Positions 14,691 through 23,395 of a stretch of DNA of 33,548 nucleotides are shown here, one piece after another (position 1 is the stretch's first letter; every line of letters starts with the position of its first letter). This DNA comes from Candidatus Bipolaricaulota bacterium (lineage in GTDB: Bacteria; Bipolaricaulota; Bipolaricaulia; UBA7950; UBA9294): contig JAUWGE010000019.1 in the NCBI GenBank assembly GCA_030606565.1, positions 1 through 33,548 on the forward strand, written 5' to 3'. The position numbers were made by a program, and so were the translations under genes. The notes below the pieces were generated by a model that was given only the letters and a program-made list of their open reading frames with translations, ran no database searches and was not told where the DNA came from.

Positions 14691-15566
14691 CTAGATCAAC
14701 TGCCGGTTGTTTAGGAAGCGGCCAAAGCGTTCCTCCGCACTGAATACGTCAGACGGGGGCAGGCCGAGGATCTTGGCGATCACAACCTCCGTTAGGTGCA
14801 CGAAGATGTGCGCTACTTCCTGCGCATAGACGGACGGGAACATGCCATTATGCACGAGGGAGTTCCTGATCTTGACGAGTTCACCCAGTTTCTTCCGATG
14901 GGGAAGGGGTACGACCTTCTTGATACCATAGCGCTGGATGATGTCTCCGATCTTGTCCTTTGCATCGATCTTGTTGAGTTGTTTCTTCGACATAGCTGGC
15001 GCGTTGTGCAGGGTGAATAAATGCTCCCACGCCGTCCAGCAAAGAAGGAAGGAAGTCTCGAGGATCTGCCTGTGGCACGCCGAACCAAAGAGGAACAAGA
15101 ACCGACCATCCCCGTAGATAGACTGCCAAGTGCTACTACGGATGTGCAGGATCACTGCGGTGGTGCCTGCCGATAGGTTAAGGGAGTAGTCGTCATACCC
15201 CCACTCATCCTTGCGAGTTGCCTTTCCCAAACTGAGGCCGACTGAGCCTCCGTATTGGAACTCCCGTGGGTCAGCAATAATCGGTCCATCCTCTTCGTCG
15301 GGGTCGAGGACGAAGACCTTGCGGCCAGTGAAGATGGATAGCAGAAGCAGGATGTCGTCGAGTTCAGTTGCTTTCTCGTGTCCCCAGCCAAGGGCGGCCG
15401 ACTGTGCCTGATCAGGGACTAGCACGGTCCCGGTTGTCTGGTGTTCCCCTGTAGTTGTCTCGGTACTACCACAGTGCCCTCCGCCCACCGCCACCAGGTG
15501 CTGCAGCTGACGGTACCTCTCGCAGTAGTCCTCCGCAGGGACAAACGTATAGTTCCCGATCTTCAT
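14691..15566 (-). CDS. HEPN-domain protein, ApeA-like
   Basis: A 291-residue soluble protein. The N-terminal half is beta-rich with no firm match (GKVF-type strands, ELDDILLLLSIFTGRKVFVLDPD near 68-90). The C-terminal half is helical and carries R234-N-S-L-V-H239, the Rx4-6H motif with a polar residue after the arginine that marks catalytic HEPN ribonucleases, within KIRNSLVHNG. Such N-terminal plus HEPN architectures occur in ApeA anti-phage proteins, which abort infection by RNA cleavage; this assignment is by pattern, not search. It lies 46 bp after a small gene encoding a methylase tail on the same strand, which suggests a defence-gene context. Confidence 0.6.
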   Translation of the reverse strand: MKIGNYTFVPAEDYCERYRQLQHLVAVGGGHCGSTETTTGEHQTTGTVLVPDQAQSAALGWGHEKATELDDILLLLSIFTGRKVFVLDPDEEDGPIIADPREFQYGGSVGLSLGKATRKDEWGYDDYSLNLSAGTTAVILHIRSSTWQSIYGDGRFLFLFGSACHRQILETSFLLCWTAWEHLFTLHNAPAMSKKQLNKIDAKDKIGDIIQRYGIKKVVPLPHRKKLGELVKIRNSLVHNGMFPSVYAQEVAHIFVHLTEVVIAKILGLPPSDVFSAEERFGRFLNNRQLI

Positions 15567-15612
15567 TGGCTCATCGGGCCACTCGAATCTCAGGTTATAG
15601 ACGTTAAGTTTC

Positions 15613-15843
15613 TTACTCAGCTGTTGCCTCCTCGACGATCTTGATCTCCTTATCCGTCAGGCCATAGAGTTCATAGACGAGTTGATCGATCCGCTTGTCG
15701 GTCGCGTCGATCTGGCGCTGGATCAAGGATTTCTCGTGGTCGGTCTTGGCGGCTTGGAGGTTCTTGTACATGAAAATACCGGGGTCTGATCTTGTCTTTT
15801 GACTTTCCTCTTCTGAGAAGACCTCTTGTGCCGATAACCTCAC
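15613..15843 (-). pseudogene. C-terminal remnant of a type IIG/Eco57I-like methylase
   Basis: A 76-residue frame whose last 50 residues (KTDHEKSLIQRQIDATDKRI, then DQLVYELYGLTDKEIKIVEE) match the characteristic end of Eco57I/TaqI-type restriction-modification enzymes, a helical hairpin followed by LVYxLYGLTxEEIxIVE. The methylase catalytic motifs and target-recognition domain are absent, and the first 24 residues are unrelated. A GTG at 15843 with a ggggggag tract upstream could still allow translation as a small protein, so it may be an expressed stub. It is 46 bp upstream of the HEPN gene. Confidence 0.6.
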
Positions 15844-16142
15844 AGTCTCCCCCCTTCCTCCCCGCTCTATGATTTGAACTTACCCAAGAGATCCTAACGT
15901 TATCGAAGCCTGGGGACAAGCGTGAATGTGGTATGTGTGGCAGGAGGTGGCTAGTAGCGTGTGGCGAGGGCGAGTGGGGGGGAATCAATTGTGGTTTGTG
16001 GCATGCTATCGACATCAAGGCGTGCCGCCTCTAGCGAAGTCTTTAGAGTGGCGGATTTCTTGTGTTTAGCAGCGTGTTAGTGATAGAGTGGAGTGGACTG
16101 CTCCATGATCGAGCAGGACTTCAGGAAGGGAGGGAAGCCAAA
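15844..16142. other. Intergenic region between the methylase stub and the aldehyde oxidoreductase gene
   Basis: About 300 bp between divergent genes. The frame of the oxidoreductase is open back to 16062 but the ribosome binding site places the start at 16143. I see a G/T-rich tract (15925-15985) but no convincing promoter, terminator or small gene. Confidence 0.4.
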
Positions 16143-17888
16143 GTGATAAAGATTCTACGTGTTAACATGACCGAGCGAACGGCGACCTACGAGGAGGTCC
16201 CCGAGAAGTACGTTCATCGGGGCGGTCGCTGGTTGACATCGAGCATCGTCTGTGATGAGGTGCCCGCTACGTGCCACCCTCTTGGGCCGAATAACAAGGT
16301 GGTCATCGCTCCCGGCATCGTCACCGGGACAGCTGCCCCCACCTCCGCTCGCATCTCCGTGGGTGGAAAGTCACCGCTCACCGGCACGATCAAGGAATCA
16401 AACGCCGGTGCATCGTTCAGTCAGAGGCTCGCCAGGCTGGGTATAAAGGCGATCATTGTCGAGGGACAGCCCGCACAGGCCGGGGAGTTCTGGCGCCTTT
16501 ACATCAACCAGGACGGAGCGAGGCTCGAGCCAGCCGGTTCGACAACCGGAAAGGGGCTGTACAAGGTCTTCCCTGTCCTCTACCAGGAGTATGGAGGGGT
16601 GGAAAAGGTTGACATCATGGGGATCGGCGTCGCTGGGGAGAACCTGATGGTCACCGCCGGGATCTGTTTCAACGATATTGAGGGCCGCCCGAGTCGCTAC
16701 GCTGGACGCGGTGGTATGGGAGCTATCCTCGGGAGCAAGGGACTCAAATTCATCATCGTCGATGATACCGATGCACCCGGAGTGGAGATCGCTGATCAGC
16801 CCCTGTTCGACCAGGGGCGAAAGAAGCTCGCCGACGCGCTTACAAGCCACGATATCACCAAGCCCAAGGGAGCGCTCAACACCTATGGCACAGCTGTCTT
16901 GGTGAACATCATCAACGAGGCAGGCGCCCTACCCACGCGTAACTTCCGTGAGGGACGGTTTGAGGGAGCGACTAAGATCGCAGGGGAGGCGATCTTCGAG
17001 GGGAACAAGAAGCGCACCGGCAAGGAGCTGTACAACCACGCTTGCTCACCCGGCTGCATCATCCGCTGTTCCAATACCTGGCATCGCCCCGATGGGAGTG
17101 AACATACCTCGTGCGTCGAGTACGAGACCGATTGGGCGTTCGGCGCGAACTGCGGCATCGATGACCTGGATACGATCGCCGAGTTAAACCAACTGTGTAA
17201 CGACTACGGCCTGGACACGATCGAGGTAGGCGGTGCCATCGCCGTAGCGATGGAGGGCGGGTTGGCTGCATTCGGCGACGGGAAGCGGGCGATCGAGCTG
17301 GTGCAAGAGATCGGACGAGGTACGCCTGTGGGGCGTATCTTGGGAAGCGGCGCAGTAGTGACCGGTAAGGCGTTCGGGGTTTCCCGTGTCCCTGCGGTCA
17401 AGGGGCAGAACATGCCTGCCTACGAGCCCCGCGCGATCAAGGGGATCGGCATGACCTATGCCATCTCCACCATGGGCGCCGACCACACCTCCGGCTACAC
17501 CATCGCCCCGGAGATACTGGGAGTGAGTGGCAAGGTTGACCAGTTCGACGTGGACAAGGTGGAGCTGGTACGAAACTTCCAGTACGCCACTGCGTTCATC
17601 GATTCCTCTGGTCATTGTCTGTTCATCGCGTTTGCCATCCTGGATATCGCCAGCGGGTTTGAGGGGATGGTAGAGGAGTGTAACGGCGTTTTAGGTACCG
17701 ATTGGAACGGGGATGATGTAGGAAGGATCGGCAAGGAGATCATCGATATGGAGCGCTCGTTCAACCGGACAGCCGGGTTCACAAAGGCCGATGATCGCCT
17801 GCCGGAGTTCATGACCCGTGAGCCGCTCCCACCGCACAACACGGTGTGGGATATTCCCGACGAGAGACTGGATGAAGTTCTAGGCTAG
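16143..17888 (+). CDS. aor: Aldehyde:ferredoxin oxidoreductase (tungsten/molybdenum)
   Basis: A 581-residue enzyme that oxidises aldehydes to carboxylic acids with ferredoxin as acceptor, using a bis-pterin W/Mo cofactor and one 4Fe-4S cluster. The N-terminal pterin-binding beta domain is present (ILRVNMTERTATYEEVPEKY, GRWLTSSIVCDEV, then KSPLTGTIKESNAGASFSQRL). Cluster cysteines are C301, C305 and C309 in CSPGCIIRC and C492 in SSGHCLFIAF, matching the AOR arrangement of three close cysteines and one distal. DDLDTIAELNQLCNDYGLDTIEVGGAIA and MGADHTSGYT are further family blocks. GTG 16143 is chosen because aagggaggg (16126-16134) precedes it. Length is typical (about 600). Two MoaD-like genes follow at once, the usual AOR partnership for cofactor supply. 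Confidence 0.9.
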   Translation: MIKILRVNMTERTATYEEVPEKYVHRGGRWLTSSIVCDEVPATCHPLGPNNKVVIAPGIVTGTAAPTSARISVGGKSPLTGTIKESNAGASFSQRLARLGIKAIIVEGQPAQAGEFWRLYINQDGARLEPAGSTTGKGLYKVFPVLYQEYGGVEKVDIMGIGVAGENLMVTAGICFNDIEGRPSRYAGRGGMGAILGSKGLKFIIVDDTDAPGVEIADQPLFDQGRKKLADALTSHDITKPKGALNTYGTAVLVNIINEAGALPTRNFREGRFEGATKIAGEAIFEGNKKRTGKELYNHACSPGCIIRCSNTWHRPDGSEHTSCVEYETDWAFGANCGIDDLDTIAELNQLCNDYGLDTIEVGGAIAVAMEGGLAAFGDGKRAIELVQEIGRGTPVGRILGSGAVVTGKAFGVSRVPAVKGQNMPAYEPRAIKGIGMTYAISTMGADHTSGYTIAPEILGVSGKVDQFDVDKVELVRNFQYATAFIDSSGHCLFIAFAILDIASGFEGMVEECNGVLGTDWNGDDVGRIGKEIIDMERSFNRTAGFTKADDRLPEFMTREPLPPHNTVWDIPDERLDEVLG

Positions 17889-17959
17889 TCTATCCTGAGG
17901 GCTCGCTGTCCCCCAGGACATGTGGACGATGGGTCGCTTCTTAAAAGAGGAGGGGTGTC

Positions 17960-18274
17960 GTGGTTGAGGCGCGCCTCGTTGAGGTACACCTCTACGGCAA
18001 GCTGCGCCGTTTCGCTGCCGATCGTGATCCCGCTGCTGACTCGATCGTTTACGTTTCTGCGGCCAAGGGAGAGACGATCAAGGACATCCTGCAAAAGATC
18101 GTCATCCCGCAGGAGGATCTGGGAACGAACATCTTCCTAAACGGGGAGTACTCCTCGCTCATGCGACAAGTGAGATCAGGAGACCGGTTGGGAGTCTTCC
18201 CTGACGATATGCAGCTTCTTTACAAGTGGTACTTCCACAAGGCTGGGGATAAGGCGCACGATGGTACACGTTGA
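17960..18274 (+). CDS. MoaD/ThiS-like ubiquitin-fold protein without terminal Gly-Gly
   Basis: A 104-residue beta-grasp protein. VEVHLYGKLRRFAADRD, GETIKDILQKI, NIFLNGEYSSLMRQVRSGDRLGVFP follow the MoaD/ThiS fold strand by strand. Instead of ending in GG it continues with DDMQLLYKWYFHK and a short polar tail, so it cannot act as a thiocarboxylate sulfur carrier in the usual way. Genes of this form next to AOR suggest a dedicated structural or cofactor-insertion partner. GTG start with agaggagggg at 17946-17955. It overlaps the next gene by 14 bp, so the three genes AOR, this one and the next form one operon. Confidence 0.75.
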   Translation: MVEARLVEVHLYGKLRRFAADRDPAADSIVYVSAAKGETIKDILQKIVIPQEDLGTNIFLNGEYSSLMRQVRSGDRLGVFPDDMQLLYKWYFHKAGDKAHDGTR

Positions 18275-18503
18275 GGTAAGACGCTACGCCTCCCTGGAAC
18301 GCTATCACCCACCTTTGAAGGCGGGAGAGCCGCTGCCCGTTGAGCTCGCTGAAAAAACCACCGTGGCCCAGCTTCTGGGAATCCTTAAGATCCCTAAAAA
18401 GGCGGTTCATCTGATATTTATAAACGGCCTGGTGCGGCCGCTCGATCAGGCGCTGGCCGATGGCGATCGGGTGGCCCTGTTCCCTCCTATTGGAGGTGGG
18501 TAA
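18261..18503 (+). CDS. moaD: MoaD-family sulfur carrier protein
   Basis: An 80-residue protein with the beta-grasp fold of MoaD. VEVRRYASLERYHPP, KTTVAQLLGILKIPKKAVHLIFINGLV and DQALADGDRVALFPPIGGG follow the canonical order, ending in the GGG tail whose C-terminal glycine is adenylated and thiocarboxylated to deliver sulfur to molybdopterin. It probably serves the tungsto-/molybdopterin of the upstream aldehyde oxidoreductase. Its ATG lies inside the end of the preceding MoaD-like gene, giving translational coupling. No other cofactor-biosynthesis genes are in the window. Confidence 0.85.
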   Translation: MVHVEVRRYASLERYHPPLKAGEPLPVELAEKTTVAQLLGILKIPKKAVHLIFINGLVRPLDQALADGDRVALFPPIGGG

Positions 18504-18605
18504 GCCCAGAGCCGGCTCGAGATTGGAACAGTCCTTCGTCGCGGTACTTTATCGCGGCTTGCTGATGATTGCACTCAACTCATCATGCTTGTGCCGAGGA
18601 TTTTC

Positions 18606-18634
18606 TTGACCTTCTATTCATTTAGGTCTATTGT
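18606..18634 (+). promoter_or_regulatory. radC promoter
   Basis: TTGACC (18606-18611) and TATTGT (18629-18634) with a 17-bp spacer. Transcription from about 18641 gives a short leader with agggtg before ATG 18657, which argues against the upstream in-frame ATG at 18585. Confidence 0.5.
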
Positions 18635-18656
18635 ACGTATTAGCCAGGGTGTACTC

Positions 18657-19322
18657 ATGACGAAGAAGAAAATAAAAGAGCTGCCAAAACTTGATCGTCC
18701 ACGGGAGAAGCTAGAGGCGAAGGGTGCCGAAGCACTGTCGGACATGGAGCTTCTAGCGGCGCTGATCGGCAGCGGGGTTAAGGGGAAGGATGTCCTTGAG
18801 GTGGCCTCTAGCGTTTTGCGGAAGATTGGGCGACGCCTGGATCAATTGGATGTGAAGGCCTTGCGGGAGATTGAAGGGATCGGGCTGGCTAAGGCCTGCC
18901 AGATTGCCGCGGCGTTTGAGCTTTCGCGGCGCTATCTGCTCAAAGAAAGGATTGTGATTCGCGAGGCGAAGGACGTGCTCCCCTACATCCGGCACATCGC
19001 CGAGAAGCGTCAGGAGTACTTCGTCTGCCTTTCTCTAAACGGGGCGAGCGAGGTAATCGAGTCCCGCGTGGTCACGGTGGGACTGTTGGACTGCAATCAG
19101 GTTCATCCGCGGGAGGTCTTCGCCGACCCGATCGCCGACCGTGCCGCCTCTGTCATCCTTGCCCACAACCATCCCTCCGGCACGTTGGAACCAAGCCCTG
19201 AGGATCTCGCCCTCACGAAGCGGCTCGTGAAGGCGGGGGACCTCTTGGGAATCAAGGTTCTCGACCACATCATCGTCACCAAGCGCGGTTACATCTCTTT
19301 AAAGCAAGAAGGGCACTTATAA
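18657..19322 (+). CDS. radC: RadC-family JAB-domain protein
   Basis: A 221-residue protein of normal RadC length. The N-terminal half has two helix-hairpin-helix-like segments (REKLEAKGAEALSDMELLAALIGSG and LREIEGIGLAKACQIAAAFELSRR). The C-terminal half is a JAB/MPN domain with the complete metal motif in AHNHPSGTLEPSPEDLALTKRL (HxH, serine, and distal aspartate) and a preceding FADPIADRAASVILAHN strand. RadC is linked to DNA repair and recombination by tradition, but its biochemical activity is unproven. ATG 18657 is selected by the promoter position and by the usual RadC start (IKELPKLDRPREKL). It is transcribed alone, convergent with the beta-helix gene. Confidence 0.9.
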   Translation: MTKKKIKELPKLDRPREKLEAKGAEALSDMELLAALIGSGVKGKDVLEVASSVLRKIGRRLDQLDVKALREIEGIGLAKACQIAAAFELSRRYLLKERIVIREAKDVLPYIRHIAEKRQEYFVCLSLNGASEVIESRVVTVGLLDCNQVHPREVFADPIADRAASVILAHNHPSGTLEPSPEDLALTKRLVKAGDLLGIKVLDHIIVTKRGYISLKQEGHL

Positions 19323-19461
19323 TCGGCGCACCTTCTTACGTGGTATATAGGGGATAGTTCGCAGTGTGCGGCTTGAAAGTTACCGGTGCAGCGTTCCAAC
19401 CTTACACAGCACGAGCACGCTGACCTGGACTCAAGGATACTGCCATAAAGGTGTTGGCGGT

Positions 19462-20430
19462 CTACTCTGTCTCTTCCTTCGCTGGTTCCTCAAGCGACTT
19501 AAGCCAATCCGGGCACACGTCACCTTCGAGGTTACCGTCGGGCTCTCCCGGGCCGGGGATGAGGTTGCCGCTGCCGATCACCTCTCCGATGACGGATTGG
19601 TATGGATCGGGCTCCTCAACACACCCGGACTGCGGGATCCGGATGCCGAAGGCCTTATTCCTTAAGAAACGGCTGTTAAGGATTTCTACTTTGCCCTGGT
19701 GGTTGAGGCGCATCCCGTCTAATGCGTTGTCGGCGATCACGCTGTCTTTAATGGTGACGTGCGCGTTGCACGTTACAAGCAGGCCATGCTCACCGTTGCC
19801 AGAGACCGTTGCGCCCTCAAGTGTCAGTTGTGCATTGTCCCAAAGATGGATACCGCACCCGCCATTGCCGGATACGGTGGAATCTGTGAGTGTGATGTGG
19901 GGCGAATCCCATGCCTGGATGCCGACCCTGCCACACCCGGTGATAGTTGAGCGGATGATCGTGACCTGCGCTTGGCCACGGGCCATGAAGCCGTCACCTC
20001 CGCACCGGGAGATGACAACGTGATCGAGCAGGAGCCTGGTGTTTCCTTCCACCTGAATCGCTGGGCCATGCGGTTGCCGCAGCGTGAGGTTGGCAAACTC
20101 GACGTCGATCTCCGGGTAGCTTTCGATCTGCACGAGCGGATAGGGTCCGGGGTTCATGTCACGTATGATAACCGCGCCTGGGTCAACGCCCACGCCACGC
20201 AATGTCACGCTCTTGTTAATGAACATCGCCCCCTCGTAGATACCCGGGAAAAGGGTGATCACCTCGCCAGGGATGGCTGTAGCGATTGCCTCAGCGATCG
20301 AATCACCGGGGTGCAGGTATCTGGCATAGGTTGGTGCGCAACAGCCGATGAATATACCGATTGTCACCAGTACCAAAATAAGCGAAGTTTTCCAACATGC
20401 CGCTAGAAAGCCTCTACAAGCTCGCTGCAT
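19462..20430 (-). CDS. Exported right-handed beta-helix protein (NosD-like)
   Basis: A 322-residue exported protein. The N terminus has a basic patch, a hydrophobic segment (about 16-29) and FIGC at residues 27-30, which may be a lipobox or part of a cleaved signal. The rest is a series of parallel beta-helix rungs with the repeating pattern of aliphatic strand, asparagine/glycine turn: FANLTLRQPHGPAIQVEG, LLLDHVVISRCGGDGFMARG, TITGCGRVGIQAWDS, TVSGNGGCGIHLWDN, TVSGNGEHGLLVTCN, SVIADNALDGMRLNHQG and FLRNKAFGIRI. Proteins of this kind bind or act on surface polysaccharides, or resemble NosD; no catalytic residues stand out. ATG 20430 is chosen because aggagg lies 7 nt upstream; TTG 20448 precedes that site. 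Confidence 0.8.
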   Translation of the reverse strand: MQRACRGFLAACWKTSLILVLVTIGIFIGCCAPTYARYLHPGDSIAEAIATAIPGEVITLFPGIYEGAMFINKSVTLRGVGVDPGAVIIRDMNPGPYPLVQIESYPEIDVEFANLTLRQPHGPAIQVEGNTRLLLDHVVISRCGGDGFMARGQAQVTIIRSTITGCGRVGIQAWDSPHITLTDSTVSGNGGCGIHLWDNAQLTLEGATVSGNGEHGLLVTCNAHVTIKDSVIADNALDGMRLNHQGKVEILNSRFLRNKAFGIRIPQSGCVEEPDPYQSVIGEVIGSGNLIPGPGEPDGNLEGDVCPDWLKSLEEPAKEETE

Positions 20431-20633
20431 CTTTGTTCCTCCTGTCAACGTTTCGTCGCGGGATAGGGATCACCGTCTACTCTAGCAGACCCGACAGGGT
20501 TCCGTCAATGGGAAACAAGGCTTGAGACTGAGGATTAGGACTAAAGGGGGTCGCCATTGCCTAAAACGCGACATCGCGGATTCGGGAATGTATGGAGTCA
20601 ATTGATAGTTCCCGGTCCACTGAAGCTCGATTC

Positions 20634-20662
20634 TTGCGCTTGAAAGGGGAAAACACTATAAA
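20634..20662 (+). promoter_or_regulatory. Promoter for the phosphate transporter gene, giving a leaderless transcript
   Basis: TTGCGC (20634-20639) and TATAAA (20657-20662) with a 17-bp spacer. The expected start point, about 7 nt after the -10 box, falls on the A of ATG 20669. A purine tract at 20643-20650 is too far upstream to act as a ribosome binding site. Confidence 0.5.
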
Positions 20663-20668
20663 ACGTCT

Positions 20669-21619
20669 ATGTGGCAGATAATTGTCTTGTTCGTAGCGGG
20701 TGCTTACGTAGGCTGGAACATCGGTGCCAATGATGCCGGTAACTGTATTGGCACATCTGTTGGTTCCGGTCTTCTCTCTTACAGGAGCGCCATCGTCCTT
20801 GTGGGCCTTTTTGTGGTCGTTGGGGCGCTACTACAGGGCGAAACCGTCATGGAGACGGTGGGCAAAGGCATTGTAACGGTCCAGCTTCCCGCATCAGCCA
20901 TCTTCGCTGCGATGTTCTCGGCAGGGTTGTTTGTTACGCTGGCCACTTTCTTTAAGCTTCCCGTCTCCACCTCGCAAGCCATCGTGGGAGGGGTCGTTGG
21001 AGTTGGGCTGGCTGCTGGCGCTGATGTGAACTTATCGAAGCTTGTGACCATCGCGGAAGTGTGGGTCATCTGCCCTTTTCTAACAGGTATTCTTGCTTTT
21101 GTGTTTTACCATGGGCTTGCCTTTCTCGTGCGTCGGCTAAGAAGGCCCAGACTTTGGGATCACGCCCTTGAAGTCCTTCTTATCCTCAGCGCTTGTTATG
21201 TCTCTTTCTCTCTTGGTGCAAACGATGTCGGAAACTCTATGGGTCCGATCGCCAACCTCGGTTTTAGTCCCACATGGCTGCTTCTCTTAGGCGGTATTTC
21301 ACTGGCAGTAGGGGCATTGACCTTCGGCAGGAGGGTGACCGAGACCGTCGGGGGGGGCATCGTACGTCTTGATCCACTGAGCGCCGTTTCCGCCCAGGCC
21401 TCAGCTGCCGTAGCTGTCCACTTCTTCTCTATCCTTGGAATCCCTGTCTCAACCTCGCAAGCGATTGTTGGAGCGGTGGTGGGGGTAGGACTTGTGAAGG
21501 GCATGCGGGCGATCAAGGGGCAGAGGGTCGTTGGAATCGTTGTTGGGTGGATTGGCACACCCACGACATCTGGGCTTGTCGCATTCGGTGTCTACAAACT
21601 CATCTTGTCCATTATGTAA
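20669..21619 (+). CDS. pit: PiT-family inorganic phosphate transporter
   Basis: A 316-residue membrane permease of the PiT (Pho-4) family, which imports phosphate with protons or sodium. The family hallmark is a duplicated motif: GWNIGANDAGNCIGTSVGSG near the N terminus and SLGANDVGNSMGPIANLG in the second half. Each half also has its LPVSTSQAIVGGVVGVG / IPVSTSQAIVGAVVGVG motif. Two groups of hydrophobic helices flank a short basic loop (RRLRRPRLWDH). It is compact, like archaeal and deep-branching bacterial members. No PhoU-like regulator is adjacent. The predicted promoter suggests leaderless translation from ATG 20669. Confidence 0.92.
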   Translation: MWQIIVLFVAGAYVGWNIGANDAGNCIGTSVGSGLLSYRSAIVLVGLFVVVGALLQGETVMETVGKGIVTVQLPASAIFAAMFSAGLFVTLATFFKLPVSTSQAIVGGVVGVGLAAGADVNLSKLVTIAEVWVICPFLTGILAFVFYHGLAFLVRRLRRPRLWDHALEVLLILSACYVSFSLGANDVGNSMGPIANLGFSPTWLLLLGGISLAVGALTFGRRVTETVGGGIVRLDPLSAVSAQASAAVAVHFFSILGIPVSTSQAIVGAVVGVGLVKGMRAIKGQRVVGIVVGWIGTPTTSGLVAFGVYKLILSIM

Positions 21620-21757
21620 GCTATTACGCGTCCTTACTTGTCCACTTAACCGATTGGTGTGTCGTCATTTCGCGACTGCGTGTTCGCCCTAGTCGATTGG
21701 CACGGACGCTGGCACAGATTAGAATGGATGAACCTTATAAGAAATGGGGCGGTAGCT

Positions 21758-23294
21758 ATGTTCGTAAGAAAATGCAGTGGTTTCATTCTAACTTTGGTGG
21801 TTGTGTAGCCCTGATAGCAACTGTCGGCATGGCACAGACGGCTGAGGTGACGACTTGGCAGCTCCCCAGTCCGAATAGTCTCCCAAGAGGGATCGGGGTT
21901 ACCCCGAACGGCAAGGTCTTCTTCGCCGAATTCAACGTAGACAAAATTGGACTCTTGGACCCTATTACCAACGAGATCCGTGAGCGAGATGTGGGTGACG
22001 GCCCTAGTGGGCTTGTCGTGGCCGACAATGAATCTGTCTACTATACGCTGGCCCTGGGCAACGCCCTGGAGCTACTCGTATTCATCGGCGGGGGCCATAC
22101 ATGGCCAGTTCCTACACCAGGGTGCTGGCCAGGGAAGCTGGTTGAGGCTCCCTCGGGACCAGGGCAGGTGAACCTGTGGTTCAACGAGCGCCTCGCCGGG
22201 AAGGTGACCCGGTTCGCTCCTACTCAGATTACCGTTACCTTGCCCTTGATCATTACCCCGCCTGTCATCGTCAGCCCGAACATCTGGCAGATTGAGCCGA
22301 TCACGTTTCCGGTCTCCCCGTCGGCTTATCCGGGGAACCCGATGCTGCCCCCGCCGATTGCCTACGTACCGGGGGTGACCACTGGCCCGTTCACTGAGTG
22401 GACTGCCCTGTATAGGGAAGTGACCGTGGGGGAGTTCCAAGTCAAGAAAGAAGGAGGATCAACTGCCTACGTGGAACGTGTAGCAGTGGCACCCAACGGG
22501 CGGGTGTGGTTCACCCAAGGGATGACCCCCTTGTCTGAGCTCGACCCCGATACCGATACCCTTCTTGCTTACGGGTTCCCACTGGGACAGATGCCCTAGG
22601 GGTAGCTGTGGACGTGACAGGGGACGTGTGGTTCACCGACATCTCGCGTCCGGCTATCGGACGACTCGACCCCACCACCGGCAACGTCTACCTTTGGAGT
22701 ATTCCCAGTGGGATACAGCCGTTCGACCTCGCATTAGATAACGTGGGCAACGTCTGGTTCACCGACCGGGAAGCTGACGCCCTCGGCTACCTGAGTCCGG
22801 TGATAGATGAGATCACTCTGTATCCGCTGCCTCCTAATACGCATCCCTTGTACATGGTGATCGACGAGGTGGGGAACGTCTGGTTTACAGCTGAGGGTGG
22901 CAACTTTGTGGCAAGGCTGAAAATTCTTCCGGTTCTGGGCCCGCCACCGGTCATCTTTACAGTGCCCCCATTCGGGGAGGGATCTTCCTCCTATGGCATT
23001 GCAAAAGCCGGGAATCAAGCTGCGGTCCGCTTTTCCTACTCTTATGACGGGGGCATGGGCTTACCGGTGTGGTTTGGGGTGGAGGTTCTCTCTGAGGGGG
23101 TTCCCCTGCCCGGCTTTGATTACACCCCGTTCCGTGTGGACGTGGTCGGTGAAGGCACGGCCGCGTTCGTGTTGGAGTACGTGGGGGCAGTCACTGTAGA
23201 GTCCGATGGAATCCGGTTCTTTATGTCCCTTTACCCTGGTGGTCCTGCTGTTGCCTTAAAGGAGGTCGAATTCGTAACCACCTGGACACCGTAA
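21758..23294 (+). pseudogene. Exported Vgb-like beta-propeller gene with frameshifts
   Basis: A virginiamycin B lyase-like (Vgb/SMP-30 type) seven-bladed propeller plus a C-terminal domain, spread over three frames. ATG 21758 begins a good signal peptide (MFVRKCSGFILTLVVV), but that frame hits TAG at 21806. One missing base near 21805 links it to the frame with ALIATVGMAQTAEVTTW and propeller blades (NSLPRGIGVTPNGKVFFAEF, APNGRVWFTQG) up to TAG 22597. A second missing base near 22595 links to GVAVDVTGDVWFTDISRP and further blades (NVWFTDREADALGYL, GNVWFTAEGGN), ending at TAA 23292. Intact, it would be about 510 residues. Vgb enzymes linearise streptogramins, but most such propellers have other or unknown roles. 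Either a decaying gene or assembly indels. Confidence 0.75.
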
Positions 23295-23395
23295 GTGGTG
23301 TATGAAGGCTGGCCATGTTCGGGCAATGAATATCGGCCTTGTTGGACTTGCAGGGCAGAGTCTACCGCAACTCAAAAATCAGAAATGGAGGGATC

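Noticed and set aside
14691-15843. Intact restriction-modification system
   Set aside because: Only the C-terminal tail of a methylase remains; no catalytic methylase or nuclease motifs are present.
16398-17615. Long minus-strand open frames opposite the aldehyde oxidoreductase
   Set aside because: They are shadows of a high-G+C coding gene with clear conserved motifs on the plus strand.
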